A stretch of DNA of 64,000 nt from Undaria pinnatifida (GCA_012845835.1 JABAKD010000016.1:12520007-12584006), one strand, 5' to 3'. Shown: positions 32,566-44,329, counted from the stretch's first letter. Program-made: numbers and translations. The notes: generated by a model from the letters alone, not told the origin.

Positions 32566-35288
32566 ACAAACCAAGATGGAGGAGACCGGGGACTGGGATG
32601 AGGCGAGAGCTGGTAGATTCGGCGACATAAATGATGGTGGCTTATGCGTTCTACGATGGTAAGCCCTGGGTCAACCTCTCCGAAGAAAATGCAAGGGCTC
32701 AAAAGGTTTGCTGGCGTTGATATGCATCAGACGAGTGATGACTTTTTTTCCCGCCAGATATTTTGGGTGCTAAAGATGGATGCGAGCGTGCCGGTAGATA
32801 GCAGGGTGTTCATGACAAAACGTGCCGTGTGGAAATAACTTGCTGACAGCGGGCTCACGGAGGTGGTGAAGCCCGACGGGCGGCAGCGCACGTTCAAGCA
32901 TGGCAAGGTGCTGGTTGAAGCGATAGCGGCGGGAATCGAACCACTCGAGTTCCGCCGCAACGTGGAAAGTAAGATGCGTTTCGATCTCATAAAGCCTGAC
33001 CCCGACGCGTTGTTCAACATTATTGCCAAGCAGCAACGGGACTAAGTTGTAATTGAGGCCAATGATGCCGAACGTCGGCAAACAGCAAAATAACGTGATG
33101 CTAGGTCGATGGCTGCCGCGGGGACCAATCCGCAGCGAAGTGCTGCTGACGAGCACGACTCACGCGAGAATTCCCAGGCTGCAGGTGTGAAAGCAGAGCA
33201 GAATCGTCGGTACGACAACAACAAGTGTTTCGTATTTGGCAAGCAGGAGCACAAGCAGTGGGACAGCCCCCAAAGCCCGCAGGGTAAGGCGGGGAAAGGC
33301 GTCCATGACCAGAGCCACGACCAGATCGCCACAGACTGGCAGCAGTCCACAAAAGGTCACGCTCAGCATACCCGGAGCAAGACGACTGGGATGGCCCCTG
33401 CGTCTGCCACCCCCCGAGCTGGTGAGTACCAGACCGCCTCCAAAGCGGTTGTTACGAAGTCCGAACCTGCTGCGCCTGAAGCGTCCACGCAGAATGACGA
33501 CGGCTACGTGTACATTTGCGTGTCGAGGGATAATATGGCGCCAGTGGATAACGGGCTCACCGAGACGGTGCAGCACCAGGTTTTCCAAAGCGCGGAGCCA
33601 CATAATGCAGCACCAGTTCTTCACTCCGTTCCGGTGCAGCCGCCGGCAACCGCGTCACAGCAGTGGCGGGGAGATTCCAGCACCTTTTGTTCCGGGCGTG
33701 TCGCGGTCGTGCAGCCTGGCAGATGCGGTGAAACGATCATGGATTCGGTACACAACGAACCCCATGTGGAGGGCCTGACGCAGCATATCGCGGGGCGTCT
33801 TGCGGTTCCCGGTGCTTCCGCGGCTGCTGAGGTCAAGGTACTCCTGGGTTTCGGTTCAAGCATCACAGCGATGTCGGAGGAGCTGGTACAGGTCCTGCGA
33901 GAACAGGTGGGATAACGAAAATCGCGTTAACGCAGTTTATTGGGCATGCGCGTGTGGTGACGTCGTTGGGCCAGGAGTGTGACATTGAGACGCAATCGTG
34001 TCACTCCACTCAACGATCGATACACCATGGGGACCAGTCTGGATGTACTATGCCGTTTATGGTGCTCCCTGGGGGGGGCGATGTGTTCATCCTCGGGCAG
34101 AGGACGATGAGAGAGAAAAGCGGCATCAACGTCATGGCGCAGCTCAAAGCCTCTCTACTGAAGGAACAAGTGCGTCAAAATGGCGCTGGGATGGAGCTCA
34201 CAGCTCATTTTATGGGCGAGTCCAGCGATGGTGCTGTGCTGCTAGCGGCGATGGCTGTCACAGCGTTCGTGCCGGGCGGTGACGCACCAGGTGACGTGGA
34301 AGTTGAGGTCGCGCTGACTCCACCGTCTCAACAATCTATTATATTCCAGCATTTCGAGGTGGAAATGCGGGATCGTTCGGGCGTGTTGGAGACGGCTGCC
34401 GATAATGCTGTTGACCATGGCTTCCCGCCGGAATGTGCAAAGATTCTGCGCGATATCGTTTTTCGCACGCACCTTGACGTGTTATGTCGGGCGTTGTCGG
34501 GTGGTCCACCTGCATGCAAGAAGCCTCTGGCGGTCCGGTTTCATTCAGGGGCAAACGTGGTGCAAGTGAAGCCCCTAGCTGAACGTAATCGCCTGCGGTG
34601 GAGTGCGGCAGAGACTGCCGCTCGGTAGTGACAACGATTTTGTCGTCAAGATGGCCTAGCAAGGGCCGGGGGGGCGGAGAGCACCTGGGAGCTGGTGTCG
34701 CACGTGTTTGATGGCGCGACGGCCGTGCTGCAAAAACATCTCGAGGCGCTGCGGCTGAAGACGCATCGGAAGCGGGGCCTTGTGCAGCGGTGTGGGGTGC
34801 GATTTTTATTATATTGTGGTTTAGGGGGGATCCCGCATTCTAAATTCCTGATTTTCAGTTTTATTTAAATTTTGAATTTCGATTTTTTTTTTTTTCTGAC
34901 GTTGAATTTTTGCGCAGGGCGCTGGTTGCTCCTTCTGACGCAGCTGCAGCTGGCGGTTCATCGCCGAGGCTGTGTGGCTTCCGTTTGACGGGTGACTGTT
35001 GTACTGAAATACACATTCCATGTGTGGTCTGGGTTTCGGCAAGTTGCACGCGCAATTCGAGGGGTAACGCTTGGTGCGCATTGTTTGCTTGAAGACGCAT
35101 CGGTGATGACGCGGCTACTGAGCAACCGTTGTTCACGGTCAGGAAACGTGGTAGATTTTAGATCGTGGTGAAAATGACCGGAATGTGATGGACTTGACCA
35201 ATGCTCAACGTAAGGAAAGCTAAGTTTATCGAAGCTACTCGGTCTGAGCCAAGTTGTGGTTGGTAGTCCTGAACGGGCTTTTGGAGGG

Positions 35289-35488
35289 TGCAATACCGCT
35301 GTGGTCGTATCATTGGGCATTTCACCTTGCATAGAATGGGTTGGTACATTTTGTCAGGGAGGTTGATTGTCATTATTGGCGTTTCTTGTGAGCTCTTGAG
35401 ATCTTGAAATACGAACAGGAAGGTCCATGGCCGGTGTCATGGGCCGTCCCCGTGTGATAACGCACAAATTAATTGCAGTGTGGACAAG
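35289..35488 (+). repeat. Partial right LTR of the composite element
   Basis: ACCGCTGTGGTCGTATCATT and the following 190 bases match the other LTRs. The last quarter is not present before the RNase H-like piece begins. Confidence 0.75.
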
Positions 35489-36344
35489 AAGGGGGTCACG
35501 ATCGTGAGCACGTTTAAGCGGCTGCCATACCTGCTGTGGGGTAGGGTGGCGATTAACTGTGATAATCAAAACCTCGCATATATATTTGATGCGAACGGAG
35601 CGCCCACATCCAAGGCGGTGGCACAGCCTCTACAAGGTTGGCGTGTGTTTCTCGGACAGTTGTTCTGCACCATCGTGCACATCCTGGCGACGAGAAGTGC
35701 TGGGGGGACCTGCTGTCGCGTTGGATGGCACGTCCGCGAGGTCCGGGTTCCGTGCACGCGAGTGTCAAGTATGCAGAGGTGCTTTTCGCTGGGAGCGACA
35801 AGTTTCTGACGACAGGAGGTTGTGCTCGGCGTGCAGGCGGCCGCTGCGGGGGACGGGCCCTCTATACGGCTCTGCGGGTGGCTTCGCTAGATTCAGAAGG
35901 ACTGCACCGGGTGGAGAAGTACCATTGCCAATGTGTGATCTGGGTGCCGGTCGAGGCCGAGTCTCTGAAGAAGCGACTACTGGTATGTGCCCAACTGAAG
36001 GGGGCCGGACACCGGGGTGTTGATGCAATCATGGCTTGGCTTGAACGGCACTGCGTATGGAAGGGCATGGCTGATGACGTGCGGGACATGACTCGGCGTT
36101 GCTTGTACTGTTCGGACACCAAGGCGGGAGCGCTAGTGCCCCATACACAGGGACCCCTCGCAGGCGAGAGCCGAACGCAGTTGCGAATTTCCATTTTCTT
36201 TACATTGGGGAGAGCGCGGTGGATTTCGGCGTTGACGCTGCGGATGGATTTCAGTACGTGCTGGTCGTTCTCGAGGACGTGAGTGGATGCACATGGCTCC
36301 GACCGTCTAGAGCGTGCACGGCGAACGGCACCGTGGAAGCAGAA

Positions 36345-37180
36345 CTAGCAATGTACTCACTTAACACAAATAGAGACGTTAGAAAGTTGAAATGGCAATA
36401 TAGATTACGTAATATGCCAGAAAAGAGGTTGCCAGCTATAGCTGACAAGGCTGTATGTGAGAAAATGTCAAAAGGGCGAGCTGGAATAAGATAGGGTAAC
36501 GGAATCGATAAAATATGGAAGGATTTAGGAGGAGACCAAGAAGGTATATTGTCTACAGAGAAGTGTGGCGGGTACAAGATATAAATATAGGAAATAATAG
36601 AAGAAAGGGAAAGGTGAGCGCTAGGAAATAAGGCGAAAGAGGATAAGCACTTGGAGATATACGGGGGGTTGAGGCAGGATACTGGAATAAAAACGTGTCT
36701 GCACGGCCTAATGGACTACGCGAAAAAGCTGAAACTGCGATTTCGTGTAGGGGGCCTGGACCTACCAGAAAGAAGAAAGAGATACACCAGTAGTCGGGAG
36801 GAGGAGGACATGGATGCACATATGTGCCCATGTAGCACATAAATAGAGTAGGACTCGCACAGTAGGAGAAAGTGAAATATACAAGAAGGAACGGGATGCG
36901 TTAGAGGAGATGAGGAAATTAGACGAATGTGACATGGAAGAGTTTGGTAGACTAGAGAGTAGCGAGAAAACGATCGCTACATCCTAGGAGATCGATGGTG
37001 ACCACGGACGGCGAAACTGAACGGGGACAAGATAAGCAATGAGTTTTTATGTCATATACGAAAAAGCGAAATGAGCGCCCAAATGGTTGAGATGTGTCTC
37101 TATTAAGGGTAGGAACGGTGCTCCGTCTCGAAAGGGATGCGTGGTCAATGGTCAAATGACAAAGGCAAGCAACAAATGAG
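36345..37180 (+). mobile_element. LINE remnant, C-terminal part (right piece)
   Basis: Resumes as AMYSLNTNRDVRKLKWQY, RLRNMPEKRLPAIADKAV, then LEIYGGLRQDTGIKTCLHG, LDLPERRKRYTSSREEED and CPC, the start of a C-terminal cysteine cluster. This continues the reverse-transcriptase piece at 30575-31679, being same strand and same family. Several stops and shifts make it dead. The 3' end is not sharp, and no poly(A) tail is seen before the T1 repeat at 37190. Confidence 0.8.
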
Positions 37181-37189
37181 GACCCACCC

Positions 37190-37640
37190 GCCCCCCCCCC
37201 CCGCCGTCCCCCCCCACACCCTCCCCTCCCCCACAGCCCCACTTAAAATCAAAATTCGCCAGAATAATATACACTAACCGACAGATGACATCACCTCTTT
37301 AACCTTTCGAAAGCAGCCCAAACCATTTATTGTATGGTATTTCACTTCAAATTACCCCCCCAACCCCCTCCTTCCCCACCACCGCCACCATGGCGTAGAC
37401 CTTACATCCCGAGTACAGCAAGCTCTTATACGTTTGTGCGACCACCCCCCCCCCCCCCCCAGATTGATAAACATCGCCTTGTTGACCCTGGTACAAGCTA
37501 GGTCTAAGGGGAGTCCACCTATATCGTTAAGGAGGACACACACCCAGCGATACTCGCGATCGGAGCATCACACACAGCTTGCGAAGATTCCTGATGGTTT
37601 TTGACGAAATTTTCGATCCCAACGCTAGAGTGTATTTTTC
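37190..37640 (+). repeat. T1 repeat, medium copy
   Basis: C-rich modules with a 16-base C run (37445-37460), then TTGTTGACCCTGGTACAAGC, CGCGATCGGAGCATCACACA and CGCTAGAGTGTATTTTTCATT. It is directly followed by the T5 repeat. Confidence 0.6.
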
Positions 37641-37659
37641 ATTTTGTACCAGGTACAAA

Positions 37660-38620
37660 ACAAGGGCTCCGCATGGGTGCCGGCGCCCATGCTTCGGGTA
37701 GGGCAGGGCAGCACTGCGACTTGTTCTATTCAAAATTTAATAGAGAAAAAACATTGCTGCGCACACGAACATCGTGTACGAGTACAGCATGTAAAGTAAT
37801 GCCATGGGTTCGATATATACCAACAATGGACTACTTTCTGCCGTTTCTGCCGTTTCGTAAGTGAATTCCATTCCGAGCTTCATCAGATTTCGATCGGATG
37901 AGTCCAAGCACACGCCAGCTGACCCTTTCGTCTGGCCAAAAAGAGACGTGTCGAATGCGGTTCTTTTGAAAATTTTACTCGATCAAGCATCCAGGGCCAG
38001 CAGGACGTCTACTGCGTGTTATCTTCGTAGCTACCGAGAGGCGCGCACCGAGCCGACTTCTGTTATACCATGCATAAGAATAGTATCTAGATCCGAGCCT
38101 CGCAGACCGACTGTCTGTGTGTAATTTGATCGTCGACAGACATGCTGACGATGTTCCAGGCGAGAAGCACGGTATCGCTGCCTTCGTCATTCAACTCCTC
38201 GAACGCTCTCATTGCTATTATTGCAACGTACGCGTGCTACGATAATGATAGAGGTACGCCTTTTTGTGGCTATTTTATGTTCTGAATGACGGGGCTCGCT
38301 AACCCCAAGTCGTCGGACATAGCCTTATTTTTGCGTGACTAAGACTTTTTGTTTACTTAGGCCATGAGATTTTACCTCCGGTAGCAGTTTTAATTTTCTC
38401 TAAATCCGTTTTTTGGGAGAGGTCTTGAGCTCCCAAATTGGGAAACCTCGGGAAAAAAGTGGTGCACCTCTATCGTAGCACGCGTCAAGGCTGCTGCTGC
38501 TGCTGCTTGATGCTGTGGATCGCCCACTTCATGTAGATACTATAAGCGAGAGCGCTTACCATAATGGCAGTTAGAGTTTCAGGTTCGAGGTTTAGACGAA
38601 GCTCAAAACATAGATTTAGT
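37660..38620 (+). repeat. T5 repeat, unique part, first copy
   Basis: Matches 55240-56100: GGGCTCCGCATGGGTGCCGG, GGTAGGGCAGGGCAGCACTG, CGGATGAGTCCAAGCACACG, ATCTAGATCCGAGCCTCGCA and GACCGACTGT occur in the same order in both. It begins with a 22-base near-palindrome at 37671-37692. It is interrupted by a MITE-2 at 38234-38481. A (CTG)n run lies at 38492-38507. No coding frame is shared between the two copies, so it is called a repeat. Confidence 0.65.
38234..38481 (+). mobile_element. MITE-2 copy inserted in T5
   Basis: GTGCTACGATAATGATAGAGG on the left and GTGCACCTCTATCGTAGCAC on the right are inverted. The interior matches 13309-13558. The second T5 copy (near 55950) lacks it. Confidence 0.75.
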
Positions 38621-38624
38621 CTGA

Positions 38625-39840
38625 TCGCTCATTGGCCGGGGCTCGTACACAACGTCAGCGACACGCGGGGACGATAGGGTCTCATCCCGGGATCGGAATG
38701 CATCCGCACCTCTACGACGAAAATCCGGGGACAAACACAGTTATTATCCGGGTTGATACCCCCCCGCACGGTGTGTAATCCCAACCCCACCGGCCGATCT
38801 CTGATTGGGTGGTGTTGGTATATTATCCAGCTCCACCTTGGGAAGATAGGGTCCCATCCCCGGTCCAGCGGTCGCTCCATATATCTGGACCTTCGACGGA
38901 CCGGGGAAGAAAATCGAGCTTTGTCGGGTTGACACCGCCCTGCCGCAAGCTGGGGAAACCCCAATCCCGTTGGCTAATCACTGATTAATTCGAGCTCCAC
39001 AGCGCCGTCCTTGGCGGAGAGAGGTCCCATCAATGGGGGACAGTTCCGTCGCACGTGGGGGAGATATATCCCATCCCCGGTTCATATCCCACCCGAATCT
39101 CTACATATGATAAAAATAAAAATACACTCCAGCTGTGAGATCGATATTTACAATAACACGGGAACGATGCCGATTATCTCCTGGGTCGACACCGTCCTGC
39201 ACGACCTGGAAGCCCCAACAATATTAGCGTACTGCTAATTTTCTGGGGCTCGGACATAAGAGCAGCGCCACCACGGGAGAATGTAGTCCAATGCCCTTCT
39301 TGGAAATCCTGACAAACCTGGGACGAAAACCGAGTCTCCCGGGTCGACACAGCCACACATGGTGTGACAACTCTGTTCACATTGCTTTATCGTTTATTGG
39401 CTGTGAAACTCGTAGAGCTAGCGCAACCCGGGGAGGATATTGACCAGGCTGGGAGGGCGTGCCGACGCACCCGATGAGGGTAGGGCCCCATCCCCGTTCC
39501 AGAAATTCTTCCAACTCTGACAAACCGGGGGCAGAAACAGACTTCTCCCGAGCCGACACCACCCCGCACGGTGTGGAATCCCTAGCTGAGGTTCGTATAC
39601 AGCGCCAGCGCCACATAATAGGGTCTAACCCCCGGTTTTTAAGGTATTTACAACTAGAAAAAATGCGGCCACTCGTACTGCTGTATTTCTATTCGTATGA
39701 CCCAACCCCAGTACGCTGGCATTTCGGTTAACCCCCTCCTCGATACCGCCCCACACAGTGTGGGAACCCAATCTCTGGCTGCTCGACTGATCGGTTCGGC
39801 TGGGGTTCATGGACAGAGCAAGCCACCACTGAGGAGTTCA
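38625..39840. repeat. T5 array: six diverged units spaced 159-256 bp
   Basis: Each unit has GGTCCCATCCCCGGTTCAG-like, CCGGGGAAGAAAACCGA-like and GACACCGCCCCGCACGGTG-like blocks. The last block starts at 38755, 38931, 39187, 39346, 39555 and 39742. The longest spacing is partly explained by a small T1 insertion at 39108. CCACACAGTGTGG at 39751 is an inverted repeat. A three-unit version follows the second T5 copy. Confidence 0.65.
39108..39150 (-). repeat. T1 repeat, minimal copy (about 40 bp)
   Basis: GATAAAAATAAAAATACACTC and CCAGCTGTGAGATCGAT only, flanked by ATAT on both sides, inside one unit of the T5 array. It is the shortest T1 copy and still has the complete tail. Confidence 0.65.
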
Positions 39841-40689
39841 GCTACTGCAAGAACTGTAATCTCATACTGGCTTGTGATCGTTAGAGAACTTGTACAGTCA
39901 ACACAGTAGGACCAAGAAGGCATAAGTCAGTCTACATCGAGTGCGCGATAGGTTCAACATGCTTGAATATCGTAGCAGCAGAAATAGATACATCTCACGA
40001 AATTACCATCCAGCAATCCGCAGCAAGGAACACAATGAATTGTCAAGTAGGAGGCAACACAAAATTTGTTGTCAACTAAGCTAGGTGCCAACACCACACC
40101 CGCTTTCAGTTGACCGACAAGCGACCAAAACAGCAGCGACAGAGACAGGCACCACAGCAACAGCACGCTTTTTACATCGATTTTCCTCCTGCAACGAGTC
40201 TTGGGGGGAAAAGGGTGACCCGCCGATGCCATACCGGGACGAATGCATGCAACTGGCCCCTTCCGCGGGTACCGTTTACTACGACCTTCGGTTGGAAAAA
40301 CATAAGAAGACAACGGCTTTTGCCCTTGTTCTTGATGTCGAAGCTATCCCCCTTTTTTTTCGTACACCCTCCTCATACCATGGGTCAAGATTCAAAGAAA
40401 TGCTCGACAACACGGTCAGACAAAAAGCGAGTGTGTTCTTACTCGTAAACAGTAATTGCACGAGTACTAACTCGTATATATATGCCGATGTACCCGAACT
40501 CGTTTAATACCATCCTCCTCGAGGCCGGGACGAAGCAACTTGCACTGCTGCTGCTGTGTGGCTTTTTCTAACGCACACGGTACTCGTAATAACTATGTTC
40601 TCGTTTTGGTCATACGTGTGCCTTAAATCTATCGACGTACGTACGTACGTGTCGAAATTCGGCAAATAAATGCACTAGTCTAGTCCACT
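39841..40689. other. Non-coding intron sequence
   Basis: No gene is recognised. A plus frame of 140 codons (40085-40507) has no family resemblance. ACGTACGTACGTACGT lies near 40636. Confidence 0.25.
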
Positions 40690-41060
40690 ACCTACCGCAG
40701 TACCATGGAATATGTTTTTTTAGTGAACATATTTTGTTTTGGCACTTAATATTATGCCAATTTCGAAATGTTTCTCCACGTTGTATTTGTTCAACCTTTC
40801 CATACGTCGAGATCCAAAGAAAATCTCGAGAGACCCGCTCAATACGCAACATATTGGCCACGTCTGGCTTGTCCCTCTTGACCCCCAAATGTGTTCACGG
40901 CCAAATACGGAATGGATAAGGCCGGGGGAGGGGCGTTGGAACCGCCCATCGAGGAGAGCACTCGAACGAAGCAAAAAAATCGAGGTTTGAGAACCTCATC
41001 CTGAGGAGGAAACGAAACAAAACTCTTGCCGATCCCTGCCTTCTCAATTTCGTAAATCAT
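40690..41060 (+). repeat. T2 repeat, diverged copy
   Basis: CCAAATACGGAATGGATAAG, GGGAGGGGCGTTGGAACCG and GAGAGCACTCGAACGAAGC correspond to the right part of T2 at 54930-55230 and 58590-58860. Confidence 0.5.
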
Positions 41061-41462
41061 TTTATATACTTCGAAGTATATAGATGCTTTATATGGGGGG
41101 TTGGTTTGTCCGGCGTGTGAACCTTTTCGCTATTCCACAATGTAGCCAGCATTACATCCTAGTGCTGGGTCTCCGATGCACCACCTGTGCAATTTGGGTC
41201 CAAGGGGTGGGTCTATGGAGGGAAGCAGGGCTGACAAAAACTGGCGATCACAGCGACGATCACAGCTTCGTCGGGGGTGAACATTTTATGTGGCGTCCGA
41301 TTTTTTTAGAAGAAACAGTCGTACGACACGGGCTCACGGCTCTCACCCGTACCACTACGCGCTCACATTTAGAAGTTTATTCACTGGTTAATGATACCAT
41401 CCTTCTAAACGTATTTAGTCGCTCAATATCGGTCTTTAAAAGGTTATTGTCAAACCTCTCAC

Positions 41463-41643
41463 CCGAGAGAAGGCGCTCAGCAGCAGAACAACACACGCGA
41501 ACAGGATCATCCCAAATTCGTCCGCACACAGCCCGAGGACGTCACCAAACGTGGAGGAGTACCCGCGTTCTTTCTTTCCTCTCCGCCCCCCCTCCCGGCC
41601 CGCCCGCCCATCCTCCAAAGCGAAGTCGACGTCACCCCTCTCT
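41463..41643 (-). CDS. ABCB-type ABC transporter, exon with TM1 (exon 5 of the model)
   Basis: The 181-base exon runs from acceptor CACTGCTGCAG to donor CGG|GTGAGA and ends in phase 0, matching the next exon. The first part is charged and probably cytosolic (RGDVDFALEDGRAG, GRRGKKERG). Then STFGDVLGLCADE, a typical linker, leads into TM1, FGMILFACVVLLLSAFSR. In ABCB half-transporters such a linker directly precedes TM1. There are no stops. Its entry needs two bases from the preceding exon, which the tentative exon at 46927-47013 would supply. The acceptor could also be a few bases downstream. Confidence 0.85.
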
Positions 41644-44329
41644 CTGCAGCAGTGCAGGAACCAGTAACGTCGACAAGTCGATGTGAAACCTGCATTTGCA
41701 AAGAACATGTCGCACATACCAGAGGAAATGCGATATCATCTACTTAGTACGTTGGGAATTGGTAAAATATGGCTCCACCCTTGCACGGAACATATTTTCG
41801 ACCCTTTTGTACACGGAAGCTATAACTTAGTGACACGACGCCATATGCCACACTCGTAGAAATCCCCGACGGGGACGCACGATGGTCAGTTTTCGGAAGC
41901 GCTCTCCTGATGATTTCTGGTGTCTCAATAATCTCTCCTGTGGCTCGCAGCTTAGACATAACGCGACTGAAAATATCATACTCTACGGAACGGTATGGAA
42001 CAGTGAGGGGAGGGCGACGAGATGCCCCACCAGGAGCATCCCTGTCGCTTACATTCTCGCCCATCTTCATGATGGCCATGGCGTGTGACATCTACAATCA
42101 CCTGGTTTCACCCCAACCATGACATGGTTACACATCGAAGCTATAGGCTACCCATCCACTTAGAGTGCCATATCATACACTGACAAGTCCACGTGAAACC
42201 TGCACTCGCAAAGAGCACACGGAATATAGACGCCATGGTATAAGCCTCGTTTTGCTCGATTTTGGCACGAACGATGAAAGAAAGCCCCTACTACGTAAGG
42301 TGCGTCACATAAAAGCTGGAGCTTGGTTCAAAAATAGGAAAAATGTTGGTTTCTGTACCACACTAAGTGCGAGTTTATGGTTTCTGTTGTTTTACTTTTG
42401 TGTTTTCTGTGTGCTGCTGTTGTTCGTTTGTGTTCGGTTATTTGTTTTTGTTTTGGGTGTTTACGTAACGTACAATTCTTGCGCGACATCTGGTATACGC
42501 TTCAAGTAAGTGCGTTTGCTTGGTCTCACCTGTAGCAAGAAGAATTTCCCCAACGGAGGCAATCGTACTCCACCTGCCAAGACACAACGGACGCAAGCAT
42601 TATCAGACGCTCACGGCGACAGTCACGCACGCGGGAACGCCACGCCCATGGCGACACCAGAAATCATCATCGTGACGACCAAGCACAACGAGAATCCAAT
42701 GCCGCGACGACGAAACACCATGAAGACCGAGAATGTATACCAAGAAGAGACCAAAGACCACGACGTGCGAACAGCGAAAAAAGCACGTGGGCGACGAGGC
42801 AAGAGTACACTGGAAACTGCCGAAACCAAGCTGCTGCGTGCAATCAATAGTGGGTCGTGCCTGCCTTTGAATGTGCCGGGAAAAAACTGCTTAAAAGCAA
42901 AGTTCAACAATGTGTGCAGTAGATCTCGCGTGCCTGAATCGAATCCCGAAATTTTATAGTACCGATTATTCCATGTACAATCTGACAAAAAGTAGCACTT
43001 GATCAAGTCATAAATCAATATACAAAGGAAATTCGGATTGATTGAGACGAATATGCTACGAATCCGGCTTAAACACCTGACCCAAAAGTAGATCAATAAC
43101 AACGTAACCCGAAATATCATCCCATACATAACTAATCAACTCCATCACCCCTCTAACGTACATGCATTTAGGGCTACCCCCTCTGAAGCTTCCGCCCCCG
43201 CCCCCTCCCCCCACGACTTCATAGGGGGGGGGGGGCACCCAAACGTACCCACCAGCAGGGTTGAAAATCTTCCGACCGAACACCCTCCACGCACTACGGC
43301 ATGTAACTTTGTGTCAACAGCAGAATGTACAAGGTATATAACTGGTGTGAGGTAACAGGATACGTGTTAGTATTACACAAACTTATTCAGAGTTGAACTG
43401 TGTTAACAGTAGTAAGGCTGCTACACCCATGCATGCGGTGAGAGCAAACCACTTGAATGCACAGTTGACTATTTTCGCAGCTATTCAAAGGTTTGTACTC
43501 TCCCTGTACCTTCACCACTCACATCTATCTGGCATAAACTAAATGAATTCGGAGTCTAGGCGCGTGGCGTGAGTACCAGCGAGCGCTCGATACCGGCGAT
43601 GCATAATCCACTGGTGGACAACCCGTGTGCGGGAGATCCAGATATACGACAAATGAGATCCAGGTATGAGCCAAATGATTTGAATCCACATTGAAACATC
43701 CTCGTAACATTCATGTATGTAGCAACTCCGCTTGTGATCCAAGCCCAGTGTGTTGATTATTGTGGTTCAAGCTGAGGGGTGAGCGAGAGGGGGCGAGCAT
43801 ATATCATGTTGCTACTGGCTACTGTTGTAACGTATCAATATCTGACACGACCCTTCAAGGAAGTGGTCTCCTAAACTTTGCAAATCAACCACTCGAACGT
43901 CTCAAATAGAATATATATTCCTTGATCAACCCAGTTAGAAAGACATCTTTACTTCTGCCTTATATGTCACAAAATCAAAACAAACACAACAAGGATAACT
44001 ATCACAGCGAAATGCTACAAACAGGAACCAACACGTTTTTTGCTATGTCCAAGTCATTGACGCGAGCAAGGCAACATGTGTACTGCAGCTTAATTGTATA
44101 CGTCCTGTGCATACTACAACGTATTTATGCATGTTATATGAAAGTTAAAATACCAGCCTACAATATTGAAACCATGATGATGCGACCTAGAGTCCTTTCA
44201 GATAATTGGTCAAGCAAGGTCAGACGTTGTTAGTAAGTAGTACCAGTAGTTTACAACAGCGAGAGCGTTGGTTCCGCAATAATCATAATCGCCTAGACCT
44301 AGTACCATGCGAATGGCAAACCCCTACAT

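Larger units (their letters stand above)
31680..36340 (+). mobile_element. Composite LTR retrotransposon fossil inserted in the LINE
   Basis: The left LTR is 31680-31948 and a partial right LTR starts at 35289. Between them are gag (near 32600-33050), a degenerate zinc-knuckle region (near 33220), a protease region (near 33830) and a chromodomain-like end (near 34680), the same parts as at 3609-7229. To the right is a piece of a Ty3 element with RNase H (TFKRLPYLLWGRVAINCDNQ) and the integrase zinc-binding region (GHRGVDAIMAWLERHCVW ... CLYC). The whole is broken in many places. It carries a MITE-3 in its gag region. Its left edge interrupts the LINE exactly, and the LINE resumes after it. 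Confidence 0.8.
20975..41462 (-). other. Intron of the ABC transporter, 20.5 kb
   Basis: Bounded by CGG|GTGAGA and GCCTCAG|GTG. It is filled with repeats: T1, T3, a motif array, MITE-3, a LINE split by a composite LTR element, T5 with a MITE-2, and T2. The LINE and the LTR element are on the plus strand, antisense to the host gene. Confidence 0.75.

Noticed and set aside
38530-38610. tRNA-like sequence with AGGTTCGAGG
   Set aside because: The distance to any box A is too short and the second T5 copy does not preserve the motif.
42340-42960. Possible LTR end and primer-binding site (TGGTATACGC near 42492) followed by a basic open frame
   Set aside because: No second LTR, no TG start that repeats elsewhere in the window, and the 149-codon frame shows no gag or zinc-knuckle feature.
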